Numbered from the stretch's first letter, positions 36,008 to 45,784 are shown. The stretch: 54,965 nucleotides of DNA from Streptomyces hygroscopicus subsp. hygroscopicus (GCF_001553455.1 NZ_BBOX01000098.1:1-54965), one strand, 5' to 3'. Notes: generated from the letters alone by a model not told the origin. Numbers and translations are program-made.

Positions 36008-36754
36008 ATGCCAGAGATCCTCTGGAACCGCATGACAGCTCGCGCCCTCAAGGAACTGGCAGCCCAGGACGCACCGGTGCTGCTCCCCGTGGGCTCCACC
36101 GAGCAGCACGGTCCGCACCTGCCCACCGGTGTCGATGATTTCCTCAGCGCGGAGGCATGCCGACGGGCAGCCGGGGTCATGGTCGCCCAGGGCAGGCCGG
36201 TGGTCGTCGCCCCGTCCCTCTGGTGCGGGCTGGCGGACCATCACGTCGCGTTCGGCGGCACCTTCACCCTCACCCTGGCGACGTACCACGCGCTTTTGCG
36301 CGATGTGTGCCGCTCCATCCTCATGGCCGGTTTCAGCAAGATCCTGATCGTCAACGGCCACGGGGGCAATATCACGGCCCTGAACGCCATCAGCGGTGAA
36401 ATCTCCCGGGAACTGTCCGCTCCCATCGCCGTCACCAGCTACTTCATGGCCGGGCAGGAGCGGATCGCGGAGATCCTCGAGGACCAGGACACACTGATGC
36501 ACGCCTGCGAGGGCGAGACATCCATGGCGATGGCGATCGCGCCGGACCTGGTCGACGAGGGACGGCTCGCCGAGGCGGTCGGCCCGGAGATCGCGCTGCA
36601 GTCGGACCCGAGCGAAGCGATCCACGTACCACGGCCGTTCCACACGGTCACGTCGTCGGGGGTGGCGGGTGACGCGCGGAGGGCGTCCGCGGAGAAGGGC
36701 GAAGCCATTTTGGACGCCTGCGCCGAGGCCATCGCCGAATGGCTGATGAAATGA
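36008..36754 (+). CDS. Creatininase-family amidohydrolase
   Basis: 248 aa. Metal-binding motifs of the creatininase family: VGSTEQHGPHLPTGVDDF (Glu, His, Asp), VNGHGGN (His) and CEGETSMAMA (Glu). Family members hydrolyse creatinine and other small cyclic or linear amides such as formamides in riboflavin and F420 pathways. AGGAAAGG precedes the ATG. Position between a permease and an acyl-CoA synthetase suggests opening or trimming an imported amide before activation. Confidence 0.88.
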   Translation: MPEILWNRMTARALKELAAQDAPVLLPVGSTEQHGPHLPTGVDDFLSAEACRRAAGVMVAQGRPVVVAPSLWCGLADHHVAFGGTFTLTLATYHALLRDVCRSILMAGFSKILIVNGHGGNITALNAISGEISRELSAPIAVTSYFMAGQERIAEILEDQDTLMHACEGETSMAMAIAPDLVDEGRLAEAVGPEIALQSDPSEAIHVPRPFHTVTSSGVAGDARRASAEKGEAILDACAEAIAEWLMK

Positions 36755-36916
36755 CCCTGGGCCCGGCGGACACATCCGCTGGGCTGACCGTGGTGTACGC
36801 AGGTACGCGGGTACGGGGTACGCCCGCCCGCTCGGACGCGGGACGAGCACGGGACGGGCACGAGCGGGAGGCACCTCCCGGCACGGCGGGGACGGAGCGA
36901 GGGAAGGGGCATCGAC

Positions 36917-38824
36917 ATGACGCAGGCGCCGAAGCAGGACGGCTATGCGGCTGAGTACCGGCGCAGCCTGGAGGATCCGGAAGGCTTCTGGCTGGACGCC
37001 GCCCGCGCCATCGACTGGGACGTCGCGCCGACCCGGGCCCTCGACGACTCGCGGGCCCCGCTGTACCGGTGGTTCCCGGACGGGCGGTTGAACACCTGCC
37101 ACAACGCTCTGGACCGCCACGTCGACGCCGGGCGCGGCGAGCAACTCGCGCTGGTGTACGACAGTCCGGTCACCGGCCGCAAGTCGGCGTTCACCTACCG
37201 GGAGTTGCGGGACGAGGTCGCGCTGTTCGCCGGAGTGCTGGCCGGACTCGGCGTGACCGAGGGCGACCGCGTCGTGATCTACATGCCGATGATTCCCGAG
37301 GCGGTCGTCGCCATGCTGGCCTGCGCCCGCATCGGCGCCGTCCACTCGGTCGTCTTCGGGGGATTCGCCGCGCATGAGCTGGCCGTGCGCGTCGACGACG
37401 CCCGCCCCAAGGTCGTCATCGCCGCCTCGTGCGGTATCGAGCCGACCCGCGTCGTGCCGTACAAGCCGCTCCTGGACGAGGCCCTCGCCCTGGCCGAACA
37501 CCAGCCGGAGCACTGTGTCATCCGCCAGCGGCCGCAGTGCCCGGCGGACATGAGCGGCCGTGACCTCGACTGGGACCAGGCCATGGCGACCGCCGAGCCG
37601 GTCGGCTGCCGCCCAGTGGCCGCCACCGACCCGCTGTACATCCTCTACACCTCCGGCACCACCGGCCGGCCCAAGGGCGTGGTGCGCGACAACGGCGGCC
37701 ACGCGGTCGCGCTGCGCTGGTCCCTGGAGAACGTGTACGACACCCATCCCGGTGAAGTCTTCTGGGCGGCCTCGGACGTCGGCTGGGTCGTCGGCCACTC
37801 CTACATCGTCTACGCTCCGCTGCTCACCGGCTGCACCACCGTGCTCTACGAGGGGAAGCCCGTCGGCACTCCGGACGCCGGTGCGCTGTGGCGGGTGATC
37901 GCCGAGCACCGTGTGACGGCGCTGTTCACCGCACCGACGGCGATCCGCGCGGTGAAGAAGGAGGACCCGCGCGGAGCGCTTCTGCACGCCCACGACATCG
38001 GATCGCTGCGCCACCTGTTCCTGGCCGGCGAGCGGCTGGATCCGGAGACCTACCGCTGGGCCACCGACCTGCTCGGCGTTCCGGTGGTCGACAACTGGTG
38101 GCAGACCGAGACCGGCTGGCCGATCGTCGCCAACCCCATGGGGCTGGAGCCGCACCCGCTCAAGGCCGGTTCGCCCACCGTGCCCATGCCCGGCTACGAC
38201 GTGCGCATCCTCGACACGACGGGCCGCGACGTGCCGCCGGGCGCCGACGGCGCGGTGGCGATCCGGCTGCCGCTGCCGCCCGGCACGCTGCTCACCGTGT
38301 GGCAGGACGACGCACGATATGTGCGCTCGTACTTGTCCACCTACAGCGGCTACTACCTCACCGGCGACGGCGGACGCAAGGACGAGGACGGATACGTCTA
38401 CGTCATGGGCCGCATCGACGACGTGATCAACGTGGCCGGGCACCGGCTGTCCACCGGCGCGATGGAGGAGGTGCTCGCCGCCCACCCGGATGTCGCCGAG
38501 TGCGCCGTCGTCGGCGTCACCGACCCGCTCAAGGGACAGGTGCCGCGCGGTCTCGTCGTGCTCAAGGGGGGCCTCGACCGCGATCCGCGGGCGATCGCCA
38601 CGGAACTCGTCGCCGCGGTCCGGGAGAGGATCGGCCCCGTGGCGGCGCTGCGCCGGGTCGACGTGGTCGCGGCGCTGCCCAAGACGCGTTCGGGCAAGAT
38701 CCTGCGTCGCACCATGCGCGACATCGCCGACGGCCGAAACCCCGAACTGCCCTCCACCATCGACGACCCGGCGGTGATCGAGGCGCTGCGACCGGTACTC
38801 CGCGACGACCCCCAGCACCTATGA
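36917..38824 (+). CDS. prpE: Acyl-CoA synthetase, propionyl-CoA ligase type
   Basis: 635 aa, ANL superfamily. ATP motif YILYTSGTTGRPKGVV, motif DNWWQTETGWP and the acylated lysine in TRSGKILRRTM. The N-terminal region (YAAEYRRSLEDPEGFWLDAA) and length match PrpE more than acetyl-CoA synthetase. It activates propionate or a similar short acid to its CoA thioester. A 162-bp gap separates it from the creatininase gene, with no terminator seen, so it probably belongs to the same unit. The symbol reflects family, not proven substrate. Confidence 0.85.
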   Translation: MTQAPKQDGYAAEYRRSLEDPEGFWLDAARAIDWDVAPTRALDDSRAPLYRWFPDGRLNTCHNALDRHVDAGRGEQLALVYDSPVTGRKSAFTYRELRDEVALFAGVLAGLGVTEGDRVVIYMPMIPEAVVAMLACARIGAVHSVVFGGFAAHELAVRVDDARPKVVIAASCGIEPTRVVPYKPLLDEALALAEHQPEHCVIRQRPQCPADMSGRDLDWDQAMATAEPVGCRPVAATDPLYILYTSGTTGRPKGVVRDNGGHAVALRWSLENVYDTHPGEVFWAASDVGWVVGHSYIVYAPLLTGCTTVLYEGKPVGTPDAGALWRVIAEHRVTALFTAPTAIRAVKKEDPRGALLHAHDIGSLRHLFLAGERLDPETYRWATDLLGVPVVDNWWQTETGWPIVANPMGLEPHPLKAGSPTVPMPGYDVRILDTTGRDVPPGADGAVAIRLPLPPGTLLTVWQDDARYVRSYLSTYSGYYLTGDGGRKDEDGYVYVMGRIDDVINVAGHRLSTGAMEEVLAAHPDVAECAVVGVTDPLKGQVPRGLVVLKGGLDRDPRAIATELVAAVRERIGPVAALRRVDVVAALPKTRSGKILRRTMRDIADGRNPELPSTIDDPAVIEALRPVLRDDPQHL

Positions 38825-39235
38825 GGGACTGGCGGACGAGCGACCCGAGGAGTGGGAGCGGACGCCGTACGCCATCGTGTTCGGGTCTTGGCCGTGGTCG
38901 TCGGCGTGCCAGCGTTGTGGATCAGCATGCGGTTCTCGAGGGGCCTGGCCACTCGAGGTACCGGTCGCGGACAAGATCCGCCGGATGGGCCACAGGCGGA
39001 ACGGCTGAGCGGTACGCGCGCTCTGGCCGGTCGCGTGGATCGACCGCGAAGGCGGCATGGAGCTGTCGCTGTTCGAGCGACGGCTGTCCGCGCCGGCCCG
39101 CAGCCGGACAGAGGCTCTGGCGGTCCCGCGGAGCAGGACCCCATCGACGCTGCCGTCAGGGCGGGTGATCCCCTCCTTCTTGTTCTTCTTGCAGGCGCTG
39201 GTGTCGCCGGCCCTGCACAGCTTGGCGAACTCGGC
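38825..39235. other. Degraded DNA behind the acyl-CoA ligase gene
   Basis: No intact gene. One plus-strand frame at 38822-39008 has a protein-like stretch (EEWERTPYAIVFGSWPW) ending at a stop near 39008; I do not recognise it. Codon bias is weak and frames are short, as in decayed coding sequence. Confidence 0.45.
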
Positions 39236-39517
39236 TCACCCAAGGGCCTGGCACCTGGCCTCGATGTCCTCGGTCTGTCGTTCGATGGCGGTCTTCCTCC
39301 TGGACGCCTCCTTCCGGGCCCGTCGGTCTTCGTTAATGTCATGCCTGGAGAGACGTAGGTATCCGCCCGGTCGCTGTGGTACGTACTGCGCGTAACCCGC
39401 AGAGAGGTCGAGGGTGGTCGTGCGGCCTCGCTCGCGTAGCCGCGTGATCACTGGGTCGTCGATACCGGATACGGCGGACAGGTCAAGCGTGTTGGCCGTG
39501 AAGGGAGTAGGGGACAT
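39236..39517 (-). pseudogene. Unidentified small gene, possibly interrupted by a stop
   Basis: 93 codons from the ATG at 39517 (MSPTPFTANTLDLSAVSG), which overlaps the RDD gene's ATG head to head. Charged middle (SRHDINEDRRARKEASRRK). Past the stop near 39236 the same frame stays protein-like (AEFAKLCRAGDTSACKKNKK) for about 30 more codons, so a longer gene may have gained a stop. No function recognised. Confidence 0.45.
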
Positions 39518-41222
39518 GGCGACGCCTCCTAGCAGCGGGGGTCCGGCAGAAATGCCCGGGGTCGGGTACTACCCCGATCCGTCCATCCCTGGGTACATCC
39601 GGTACTGGAACGGCGCGGCCTGGGTGCCCGGCACCAGCCGTCCCGCCCCGGCCGAGGGCGAGGCCATGCCCGCGCCGCCGCCCGGGATCACCCACACCCA
39701 GGTGATCAGCCCGGCGCCGGACCAGACGGGCCCGATGTTCCTGGACGAGGAGCCGGCGCCGCCCGCCGCCGAGGAGACCGGCAGCGCACTGCCCGAGCTG
39801 CGCCGCAGCGCCGAGATGGACGTCCGGGGCGCGGGCGGGCCGCCCGAGGCGGCCGGGGGGCTGGCGGCCCAGCCGGTGCCGCCCGGCGGGGTCCCGGCGT
39901 CCGTCGACTGGAACGATCCCCAGCGGCTGCACGGCAGCCGCCCCGGGTCCGGGTCGGCATGGCAGGCCGACGCCTCCCGGCAGAGCGGGTTCGGCGGGGA
40001 CCAGGACCGCCGGGTCTCCTGGGGCGCCGAGACGGACACCCCCGGCGGCGCCCAGGCCGAGGCGGGGCAGCGGCCCGGGGTGCCCGATCCGCGGCGGGCG
40101 GACCCCGGTGCGGGCGGCGGTCGCGACGAGGGCACATTGACCATGCGCGCGGACGGGAGCGCGGGGACGGGGGACCGTTCGACGCAGGCCCTGCCGCCCG
40201 TGCGCCAGACCCCGGAGCTGCCCCCGGCGGAGGGCGGGGAGACGTCCGACCCGGCGGGCGACGGGACGATGACGATCCGCGCGGTGGGGAGCGGCGGCGC
40301 GGCACCCACGAAGGGCCGGGGCCAGGGGCAGGACCAGGGCCAGGGCGGGGGCCAGGCGTCCGGCCGGGACGACGGGACGCTCACGATCCGGGCGGTCGGC
40401 CGCGGCGGCTCGCGCAAGGGCGCCGAGGCGGCGCCTCCGGCCCAGCCCCCGCAGCACCCGCAGCCCCAGCGATCCCAGCAGTCTCCGCAGCCTCCGCAGG
40501 CACCTCAGCCTCAGCCTCATCAGCAGCCGCACCAGCCGCAGCAGCCCTTCGGCGGGATTCCCGCCCAGAGCGGTGGCCCGGTCTGGCAGCGGCAGGGGCA
40601 CCAACTCGCCCCGCAGCCCGGCCCCCAGGGCGTGCCGCAGGCCACCCCGCACGGGGCGCCGCCGGGCGGGCCCGAGAGCGTCATCCCCTGGAAGCCGCCC
40701 GTCGACAACCCCTTCCTCCAGGCCGCCCAGGCCCTGGGCCGGCCCGCCTCGCTCGGCCGCCGCCTCGCCGCCCGGCTGATCGACACGGTCGTCCTGCTCG
40801 GTCTCGTCGGCGCGGTCGCGTTCCCGCTGTGGGGCAAGGCGAGCGACCACATCGACGAGAAGGTCGAGACGGCCAAGCAGAGCGGCGAGACCGTCACCGT
40901 CTACCTCCTGGACGGCACGACCGGCGGCTATCTCGGCATCGTCCTCGGTCTGCTGCTCGTCCTCGGCGTCGTCCTGGAGGCGCTGCCGACCGCCAAATGG
41001 GGCCTCACCCTGGGCAAGAAGCTGTGCGGCGTGCGGGTGCTGGACATCGAGGAGCACGACAGCCCGTCCTTCGGCGCCGCGCTGCGCCGCTGGCTGGTCT
41101 ACTCGGTGCTGGGGGTGCTCGTCATCGGTGTGGTGAACGTGGTCTGGTGCCTGTTCGACCGCCCGTGGCGGCAGTGCTGGCACGACAAGGTGGCGCGCAC
41201 CTTCGTCGCGACGGCCGACTGA
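39516..41222 (+). CDS. DUF2510-RDD membrane protein with long Pro/Gln-rich linker
   Basis: 568 aa. N-terminal DUF2510 (GVGYYPDPSIPGYIRYWNG), a disordered linker of about 350 residues, and a C-terminal RDD domain (LGRRLAARLIDTVVLLG, TLGKKLCGVRVLD, RQCWHDKVARTFV). The linker holds three copies of D/E-GT-L/M-T-I/M-RA-V/D-G near residues 206, 250 and 287. Their spacing and threonines suggest docking or phosphorylation sites (inference). Start at 39516 after GGGAGTAGGGG. First of three RDD genes in a row. Confidence 0.85.
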   Translation: MATPPSSGGPAEMPGVGYYPDPSIPGYIRYWNGAAWVPGTSRPAPAEGEAMPAPPPGITHTQVISPAPDQTGPMFLDEEPAPPAAEETGSALPELRRSAEMDVRGAGGPPEAAGGLAAQPVPPGGVPASVDWNDPQRLHGSRPGSGSAWQADASRQSGFGGDQDRRVSWGAETDTPGGAQAEAGQRPGVPDPRRADPGAGGGRDEGTLTMRADGSAGTGDRSTQALPPVRQTPELPPAEGGETSDPAGDGTMTIRAVGSGGAAPTKGRGQGQDQGQGGGQASGRDDGTLTIRAVGRGGSRKGAEAAPPAQPPQHPQPQRSQQSPQPPQAPQPQPHQQPHQPQQPFGGIPAQSGGPVWQRQGHQLAPQPGPQGVPQATPHGAPPGGPESVIPWKPPVDNPFLQAAQALGRPASLGRRLAARLIDTVVLLGLVGAVAFPLWGKASDHIDEKVETAKQSGETVTVYLLDGTTGGYLGIVLGLLLVLGVVLEALPTAKWGLTLGKKLCGVRVLDIEEHDSPSFGAALRRWLVYSVLGVLVIGVVNVVWCLFDRPWRQCWHDKVARTFVATAD

Positions 41223-41224
41223 CC

Positions 41225-41530
41225 CGCCGCTCGCGACGGCCGCCTCGCTCGCCGCTCGTGACGGCCGCCTGATCCGCCGCTCGTGACGGCCGCCTGGCCG
41301 CCGCCCTGTCCGCCTCAGCCGCCTTGCCCCGCCCCATCGCCCGTCCACGTCCGGTTCGCCCCGTCCGTCCCGCCCGCCCCAACGCCTGACCGCCGCCCCG
41401 TTCGCCTCAGCCGTCCCGCCTACTCAACGCCCGTCCACGTCCCGTCCGCCTCAGCCGCCCCTCCCGCCCCAACGCCCGTCCACGTCCCGTTCGCCCCACT
41501 CCCCTCCCGCCCCGACGCCCCTCCCGTCCG
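41225..41530. repeat. 25-bp and C-rich tandem repeats behind the first RDD gene
   Basis: Three 25-bp units (starting 41225, 41250, 41275) centred on CGCCGCTCGTGACGGCCGCC, the first four bases after the stop. Then C-rich units of the type CCCGTCCACGTCC (41338-41500). No credible gene in 41223-41634. Confidence 0.8.
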
Positions 41531-41634
41531 CTTCAGCCGTACCGCCCACCCCGGCTGAGGCGGATGGACGATCCCGGTCGCCCGAACGGGGCGCGCCGGA
41601 TGCGGCGGCACCGGCTCCGGGGTCGACTCGGGCC

Positions 41635-42210
41635 ATGAGCACCGACCAGCCGCCCCCCGGCCCCGACGCGCCCCGGGACCGGGACAGCAGCGACCCGTCC
41701 GCCGAACATCCGCGTGCGAACGGCTCCCCGTACGGCGAGCGCGCCGCCGGGACCGATCCGTACGCCGGGATGCCCCCGCTCGGGCACCTCGGCCGCCGTC
41801 TGATCGCGCGGATCATCGACGCGCTGCTCATCGGCATCCCGGTCGGACTGGTCATGAGCGTGGTCGTCGGCGGCTACGACCCGGTCGACGGCAATGTCCG
41901 CTCGACCACGGTCACGCTCGTCTACGTCCTGGTCTACTTCCTGTACGAGGGGCTGATGCTGACCCGGGACGGCCAGACCGTCGGCAAGAAGGCGATGAGG
42001 ATCCGGGTCGCCATACTGGCGAACGGCCAGCCACCGGTCGGCCAGGCCGGCTGGGTGCGCGCCGCGGTGTACGCGCTGCCGGAGATCGTGCCCTGCTGCG
42101 GCTTCCTCTTCTGGCTGATCAATGTGTTGTGGTGCACCTGGGACCGGCCGTACCGGCAGTGTCTGCACGACAAGGCGGCCAAGACCGTCGTGGTCTCGGC
42201 CGTGCCCTGA
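41635..42210 (+). CDS. RDD-family membrane protein
   Basis: 191 aa. A Pro/Asp-rich cytoplasmic N-terminus (1-55), then the RDD domain: LGRRLIARIIDALLIGIP, DGQTVGKKAMRIRVAIL and YRQCLHDKAAKTVVV with three to four membrane segments. Some RDD proteins have been linked to ion transport, but most are uncharacterised. Closely related in sequence to the next gene, so one arose by tandem duplication. Confidence 0.85.
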   Translation: MSTDQPPPGPDAPRDRDSSDPSAEHPRANGSPYGERAAGTDPYAGMPPLGHLGRRLIARIIDALLIGIPVGLVMSVVVGGYDPVDGNVRSTTVTLVYVLVYFLYEGLMLTRDGQTVGKKAMRIRVAILANGQPPVGQAGWVRAAVYALPEIVPCCGFLFWLINVLWCTWDRPYRQCLHDKAAKTVVVSAVP

Positions 42211-42256
42211 GCTGCCGGGACGCCACCCTGAGGTTCCGGCCCGCCGGGCGCGCTGG

Positions 42257-42262
42257 TGTAAT
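42257..42262 (+). promoter_or_regulatory. -10 element of a leaderless RDD transcript
   Basis: TGTAAT, then 6 nt, then the ATG at 42269. Confidence 0.45.
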
Positions 42263-42268
42263 CGGGGC

Positions 42269-42775
42269 ATGACCCCCGACCCGCTGCCCCCGCCCCCGCA
42301 CGCGTTTCCGCCCGGGATGGCACCGCTGGCCACTCCCGGTCAGCGCTTCGCCGCCCGGCTCCTCGACACGCTCGTCCTCGGTGCGATCTGGACGGTGGCG
42401 CTCACGGCGACCGGCGCGCTCCAGTACACGATGGACCACCCGGGCGAGCAGCACATGGGGAAGGTGTTCCTCGCGCTCATCATCACGATGGCGGTCTACT
42501 TCGGCTACGAGGGCGTCATGCTGGCCCGCAGCGGGCAGACGCTCGGCAAGAAGGCCCTGCGCATCCGGGTGGCGATGCTCTCCGACGGGGATGTGCCGGC
42601 CGGTCAGGGCTGGGTGCGCGCCGCGGTCTATGTCCTGCCCGGGATGCTGGTCCCGCTGCTCGTCGGCACGGTCTTCTGGCTGGTCAACTCGGCCTCACTG
42701 CTGTGGGACAAGCCGTTCCAGCGCTGTCTGCACGACAAGGCCGCGCGGACCGTCGTGGTGTCAGCCCTGCACTGA
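42269..42775 (+). CDS. RDD-family membrane protein
   Basis: 168 aa. RDD domain nearly throughout: PGQRFAARLLDTLVLGAI, SGQTLGKKALRIRVAML and FQRCLHDKAARTVVVS. It shares the same block order as the preceding gene. The start is set by the fold and by the -10 spacing. Its 3' end overlaps the convergent small membrane protein gene by 15 bp. Confidence 0.85.
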   Translation: MTPDPLPPPPHAFPPGMAPLATPGQRFAARLLDTLVLGAIWTVALTATGALQYTMDHPGEQHMGKVFLALIITMAVYFGYEGVMLARSGQTLGKKALRIRVAMLSDGDVPAGQGWVRAAVYVLPGMLVPLLVGTVFWLVNSASLLWDKPFQRCLHDKAARTVVVSALH

Positions 42776-43042
42776 GTCGGCGTGGGCGCGGGTGCGGGTC
42801 CGCGCCGGGCCGGCCGGTCCGGACCCCGCCAGCGGGCGGTTGGTGCGGACGGTGCGGCTGGGGCGGGAGACCCGAGCCACCGGCACGGTGACGGCGACGA
42901 GGAGCCCGAGGGCCAGCCCGACCACGGTGACCACGGCCACGCCGAGCCCCGAGCGGGTCTGGGACAGCAGCAGCATGGCGAAGGTCGACAGGACGACGGT
43001 GGCCGAACCGTAGGCGAGCTGTGCAGGAGTCGGACGCGGCAT
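42761..43042 (-). CDS. Small two-helix membrane protein
   Basis: 93 aa (start may be ATG at about 43042; an in-frame ATG at 43078 is less likely). Two hydrophobic segments, LAYGSATVVLSTFAMLLL and GVAVVTVVGLALGLLVAVTV, joined by a short loop, with a basic C-terminal tail. Conserved-type hypothetical; no function recognised. 43043-43358 beyond it holds only promoter DNA for the divergent protease. Confidence 0.65.
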   Translation of the reverse strand: MPRPTPAQLAYGSATVVLSTFAMLLLSQTRSGLGVAVVTVVGLALGLLVAVTVPVARVSRPSRTVRTNRPLAGSGPAGPARTRTRAHADSVQG

Positions 43043-43358
43043 GGCGGGATCCGTCCTCAAGGGATATGCGGGGGGCATGAGTCAGGCTGATGTGCACCGT
43101 CAACATGACTCTACGGTGCTGAATGCCCGAGGGGAACGGAAGTAAGCGTGACCTCACCTACCGTGCCGTTGCACGGGGGGCGCACGGAATCACCGGATGT
43201 TCCAACCGGCTCGCACGGCGCGCCCATTGACGTCCGGTAAGCGGAACGCCGGGTTCGCAGAACGTACTTGTCCCATCAGCCCAAGTCAAGGTCTGTCTTT
43301 TCCCCTGCCACTCCGGTCAAATGTCCGGCACCGGTGTGGAAAGGGGAGGACTGAGCGA

Positions 43359-45746
43359 GTGAACAGCCAACGGAGGACGGTCAGATCGGCCGCCATAGCC
43401 ACAGTGGTGGCCGCGCTCGGCGCGGCGGCGCTCTCGACCGGCATGGCACAGGCGGACGCACCGTCTACGCGTGTTGAGCGCCATGACCCGGCGCCCGCGA
43501 AGACGGATGTCGACCACGATCTCGAGGGTCCGTACAGCAAACAGCAGGAAGCGCAGCGCCAGGAGGCACTGCGTCAGGTCATCTCCGGGGACGCCAAGGC
43601 GACCACGCGCGGTGCGTCGAAGGTGGTGAAGCTCGGCAAGGGCAAGTACGTCGAGCTGGCCCGCGAGAAGACCGACAAGATCTTCACCATCCTGGTCGAG
43701 TTCGGCGACAAGGTGGACGACACCACCATGTACGACCCGGACGGGGACGGCCCCGAACCGCCGGTGAAGAAGTACGGCGGCGACCCGGGCCCGGCGCACA
43801 ACACCATCGCCGAGCCGGACCGCGCCGACGACAACAGCACGGCCTGGCAGAAGGACTACAACCGCGAGCACTTCCAGGACCTCTACTTCTCCACGGACAA
43901 GAAGAAGGAGTCCCTGAAGAAGTACTACGAGAAGCAGTCCTCGGGCCGCTACTCCGTGGACGGCGAGGTCTCCGACTGGGTCAAGGTCGACTGGAACGAG
44001 GCCCGCTACGGCTCCAACTACTGCGGCGACACCAACTGCGCCAACGCCTGGGACCTGATCCGTGACGGCGTCAACCAGTGGGCCAAGGACCAGAAGGCGG
44101 CCGGCCGCACCGACGCGCAGATCAAGGCGGACCTGGCCCAGTACGACCAGTGGGACCGCTACGACTACGACGGCGACGGCGACTTCAACGAGCCCGACGG
44201 CTACATCGACCACTTCCAGATCGTCCACGCCGGTGAGGACGAGTCCGCGGGGGGCGGGGCCCAGGGCGAGGACGCCATCTGGGCGCACCGCTGGTACGCG
44301 TACGGCACCGACGCGGGCCGGACCGGCCCGGCGGAGAACAAGTCGGGCGGTACGCAGATCGGCGACACCGGCATCTGGGTCGGCGACTACACCATGCAGC
44401 CGGAGAACGGCGGCCTCGGCGTCTTCGCCCATGAGTACGGCCACGACCTGGGCCTGCCGGACGAGTACGACACCACCGGTAAGGGGGAGTCGTCCGTCGC
44501 CTTCTGGTCGCTGATGTCCTCGGGCTCCTGGCTCGGCACCGGTAAGGACGCCATCGGCGATCTGCCGGGCGACATGAACGCCTGGGACAAGCTGCAACTG
44601 GGCTGGCTGAACTACGCCACGGCCAAGGCCGGCAAGAAGTCCACCCACGCCCTCGGGGTCGCCGAGTACAACACCAAGAACAAGCAGGCGCTGGTCGTCG
44701 AGCTGCCCGCCAAGGCCGTCACCACCGAGGTGGTCGCCCCAGCCGAGGGCTCCAAGCAGTGGTGGAGCGGGATGGGCGACGACCTGAAGAACACCCTGAC
44801 CCGGTCCGTGGACCTCACCGGCAAGTCCAAGGCCGTCCTGGACCTCCAGGGCTGGTGGGACATCGAGGAGAACTACGACTACCTCTACACCGAGGTCTCC
44901 ACGGACGGCGGCGCCAACTGGACGCCCGTCGACGGCACCGCGGACGGCACGGCCATTCCGCGCGACGCCGGCGACAAGCCCGCGCTGACCGGCACCTCGG
45001 GGGCGTACAAGAAGCTCTCCTTCCCGCTGGACGCCTACGCGGGCAAGAAGATCGAGCTGCGCTTCCGCTACCAGACCGACGGCGGGGTGGCGCAGAAGGG
45101 CTTCGCCGCCGACGCGATCACCCTGACCGCGGACGGCGCCCCGGTCCTCAGCGACGGCGCCGAGGGCGATGACAACGGCTGGACCGCGAACGGCTTCTCG
45201 CGCATCGGGGCGTCCTTCAGCAAGGACTACCCGCAGTACTACATCGCCGAGAACCGCCAGTACGTGTCGTACGACACAACCCTGAAGACCGGTCCGTACA
45301 ACTTCGGCTGGACGTCCAGCCGGCCCGACTGGGTCGAGCACTACCCGTACCAGAACGGCCTGCTGATCTGGCAGTGGGACACCTCGCAGCCGGACAACAA
45401 CGTCGGCGTCCACCCGGGCAGCGGCCTGATCCTGCCGATCGACGCGCACCCCACCCCGGAGAGGTGGGCGGACGGCACGCTGATGCGCAACCGGGTCCAG
45501 GCGTACGACTCGCCCTTCAGCTGGTTCCCGTCGGACGGCTTCACGCTGCACAAGGACGGTACGGGCGCGAAGGTGAAGCCGAAGCCGGGCATTCCGGTCT
45601 TCGATGACCACAAGGGAACGTACTGGGACAAGAGCAATCCGACCGGCAGTGTGAAGGTTGCTGACACCAACACCCGGATCAAGATCCTCAAGGAGCTTCC
45701 GGGTGGCTCGACCATGACCGTCCAGGTCGGACCGTCCGCCTCCTAG
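43359..45746 (+). CDS. Secreted M6 metalloprotease (immune inhibitor A family)
   Basis: 795 aa. Signal peptide (residues about 7-35, AAIATVVAALGAAALSTGMAQA), a propeptide, then the M6 catalytic domain with the zinc motif HEYGHDLGLPDEYD at about residue 358 and the Met-turn SLMSSGSW. A C-terminal domain with a discoidin-like block (LDLQGWWDIEENYDYLYTEVS) follows. It should be exported and zinc-activated to digest proteins outside the cell. The GTG at 43359 follows AAGGGGAGGA. Confidence 0.92.
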   Translation: MNSQRRTVRSAAIATVVAALGAAALSTGMAQADAPSTRVERHDPAPAKTDVDHDLEGPYSKQQEAQRQEALRQVISGDAKATTRGASKVVKLGKGKYVELAREKTDKIFTILVEFGDKVDDTTMYDPDGDGPEPPVKKYGGDPGPAHNTIAEPDRADDNSTAWQKDYNREHFQDLYFSTDKKKESLKKYYEKQSSGRYSVDGEVSDWVKVDWNEARYGSNYCGDTNCANAWDLIRDGVNQWAKDQKAAGRTDAQIKADLAQYDQWDRYDYDGDGDFNEPDGYIDHFQIVHAGEDESAGGGAQGEDAIWAHRWYAYGTDAGRTGPAENKSGGTQIGDTGIWVGDYTMQPENGGLGVFAHEYGHDLGLPDEYDTTGKGESSVAFWSLMSSGSWLGTGKDAIGDLPGDMNAWDKLQLGWLNYATAKAGKKSTHALGVAEYNTKNKQALVVELPAKAVTTEVVAPAEGSKQWWSGMGDDLKNTLTRSVDLTGKSKAVLDLQGWWDIEENYDYLYTEVSTDGGANWTPVDGTADGTAIPRDAGDKPALTGTSGAYKKLSFPLDAYAGKKIELRFRYQTDGGVAQKGFAADAITLTADGAPVLSDGAEGDDNGWTANGFSRIGASFSKDYPQYYIAENRQYVSYDTTLKTGPYNFGWTSSRPDWVEHYPYQNGLLIWQWDTSQPDNNVGVHPGSGLILPIDAHPTPERWADGTLMRNRVQAYDSPFSWFPSDGFTLHKDGTGAKVKPKPGIPVFDDHKGTYWDKSNPTGSVKVADTNTRIKILKELPGGSTMTVQVGPSAS

Positions 45747-45784
45747 ATCCACACCATCTGCGTCTTCGCAGGTCACGGCGGTAG

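Noticed and set aside
35654..38818. Minus-strand open frame of 1054 codons opposite the ligase and permease genes
   Set aside because: Antisense shadow of prpE-, creatininase- and MFS-type genes; no family signature.
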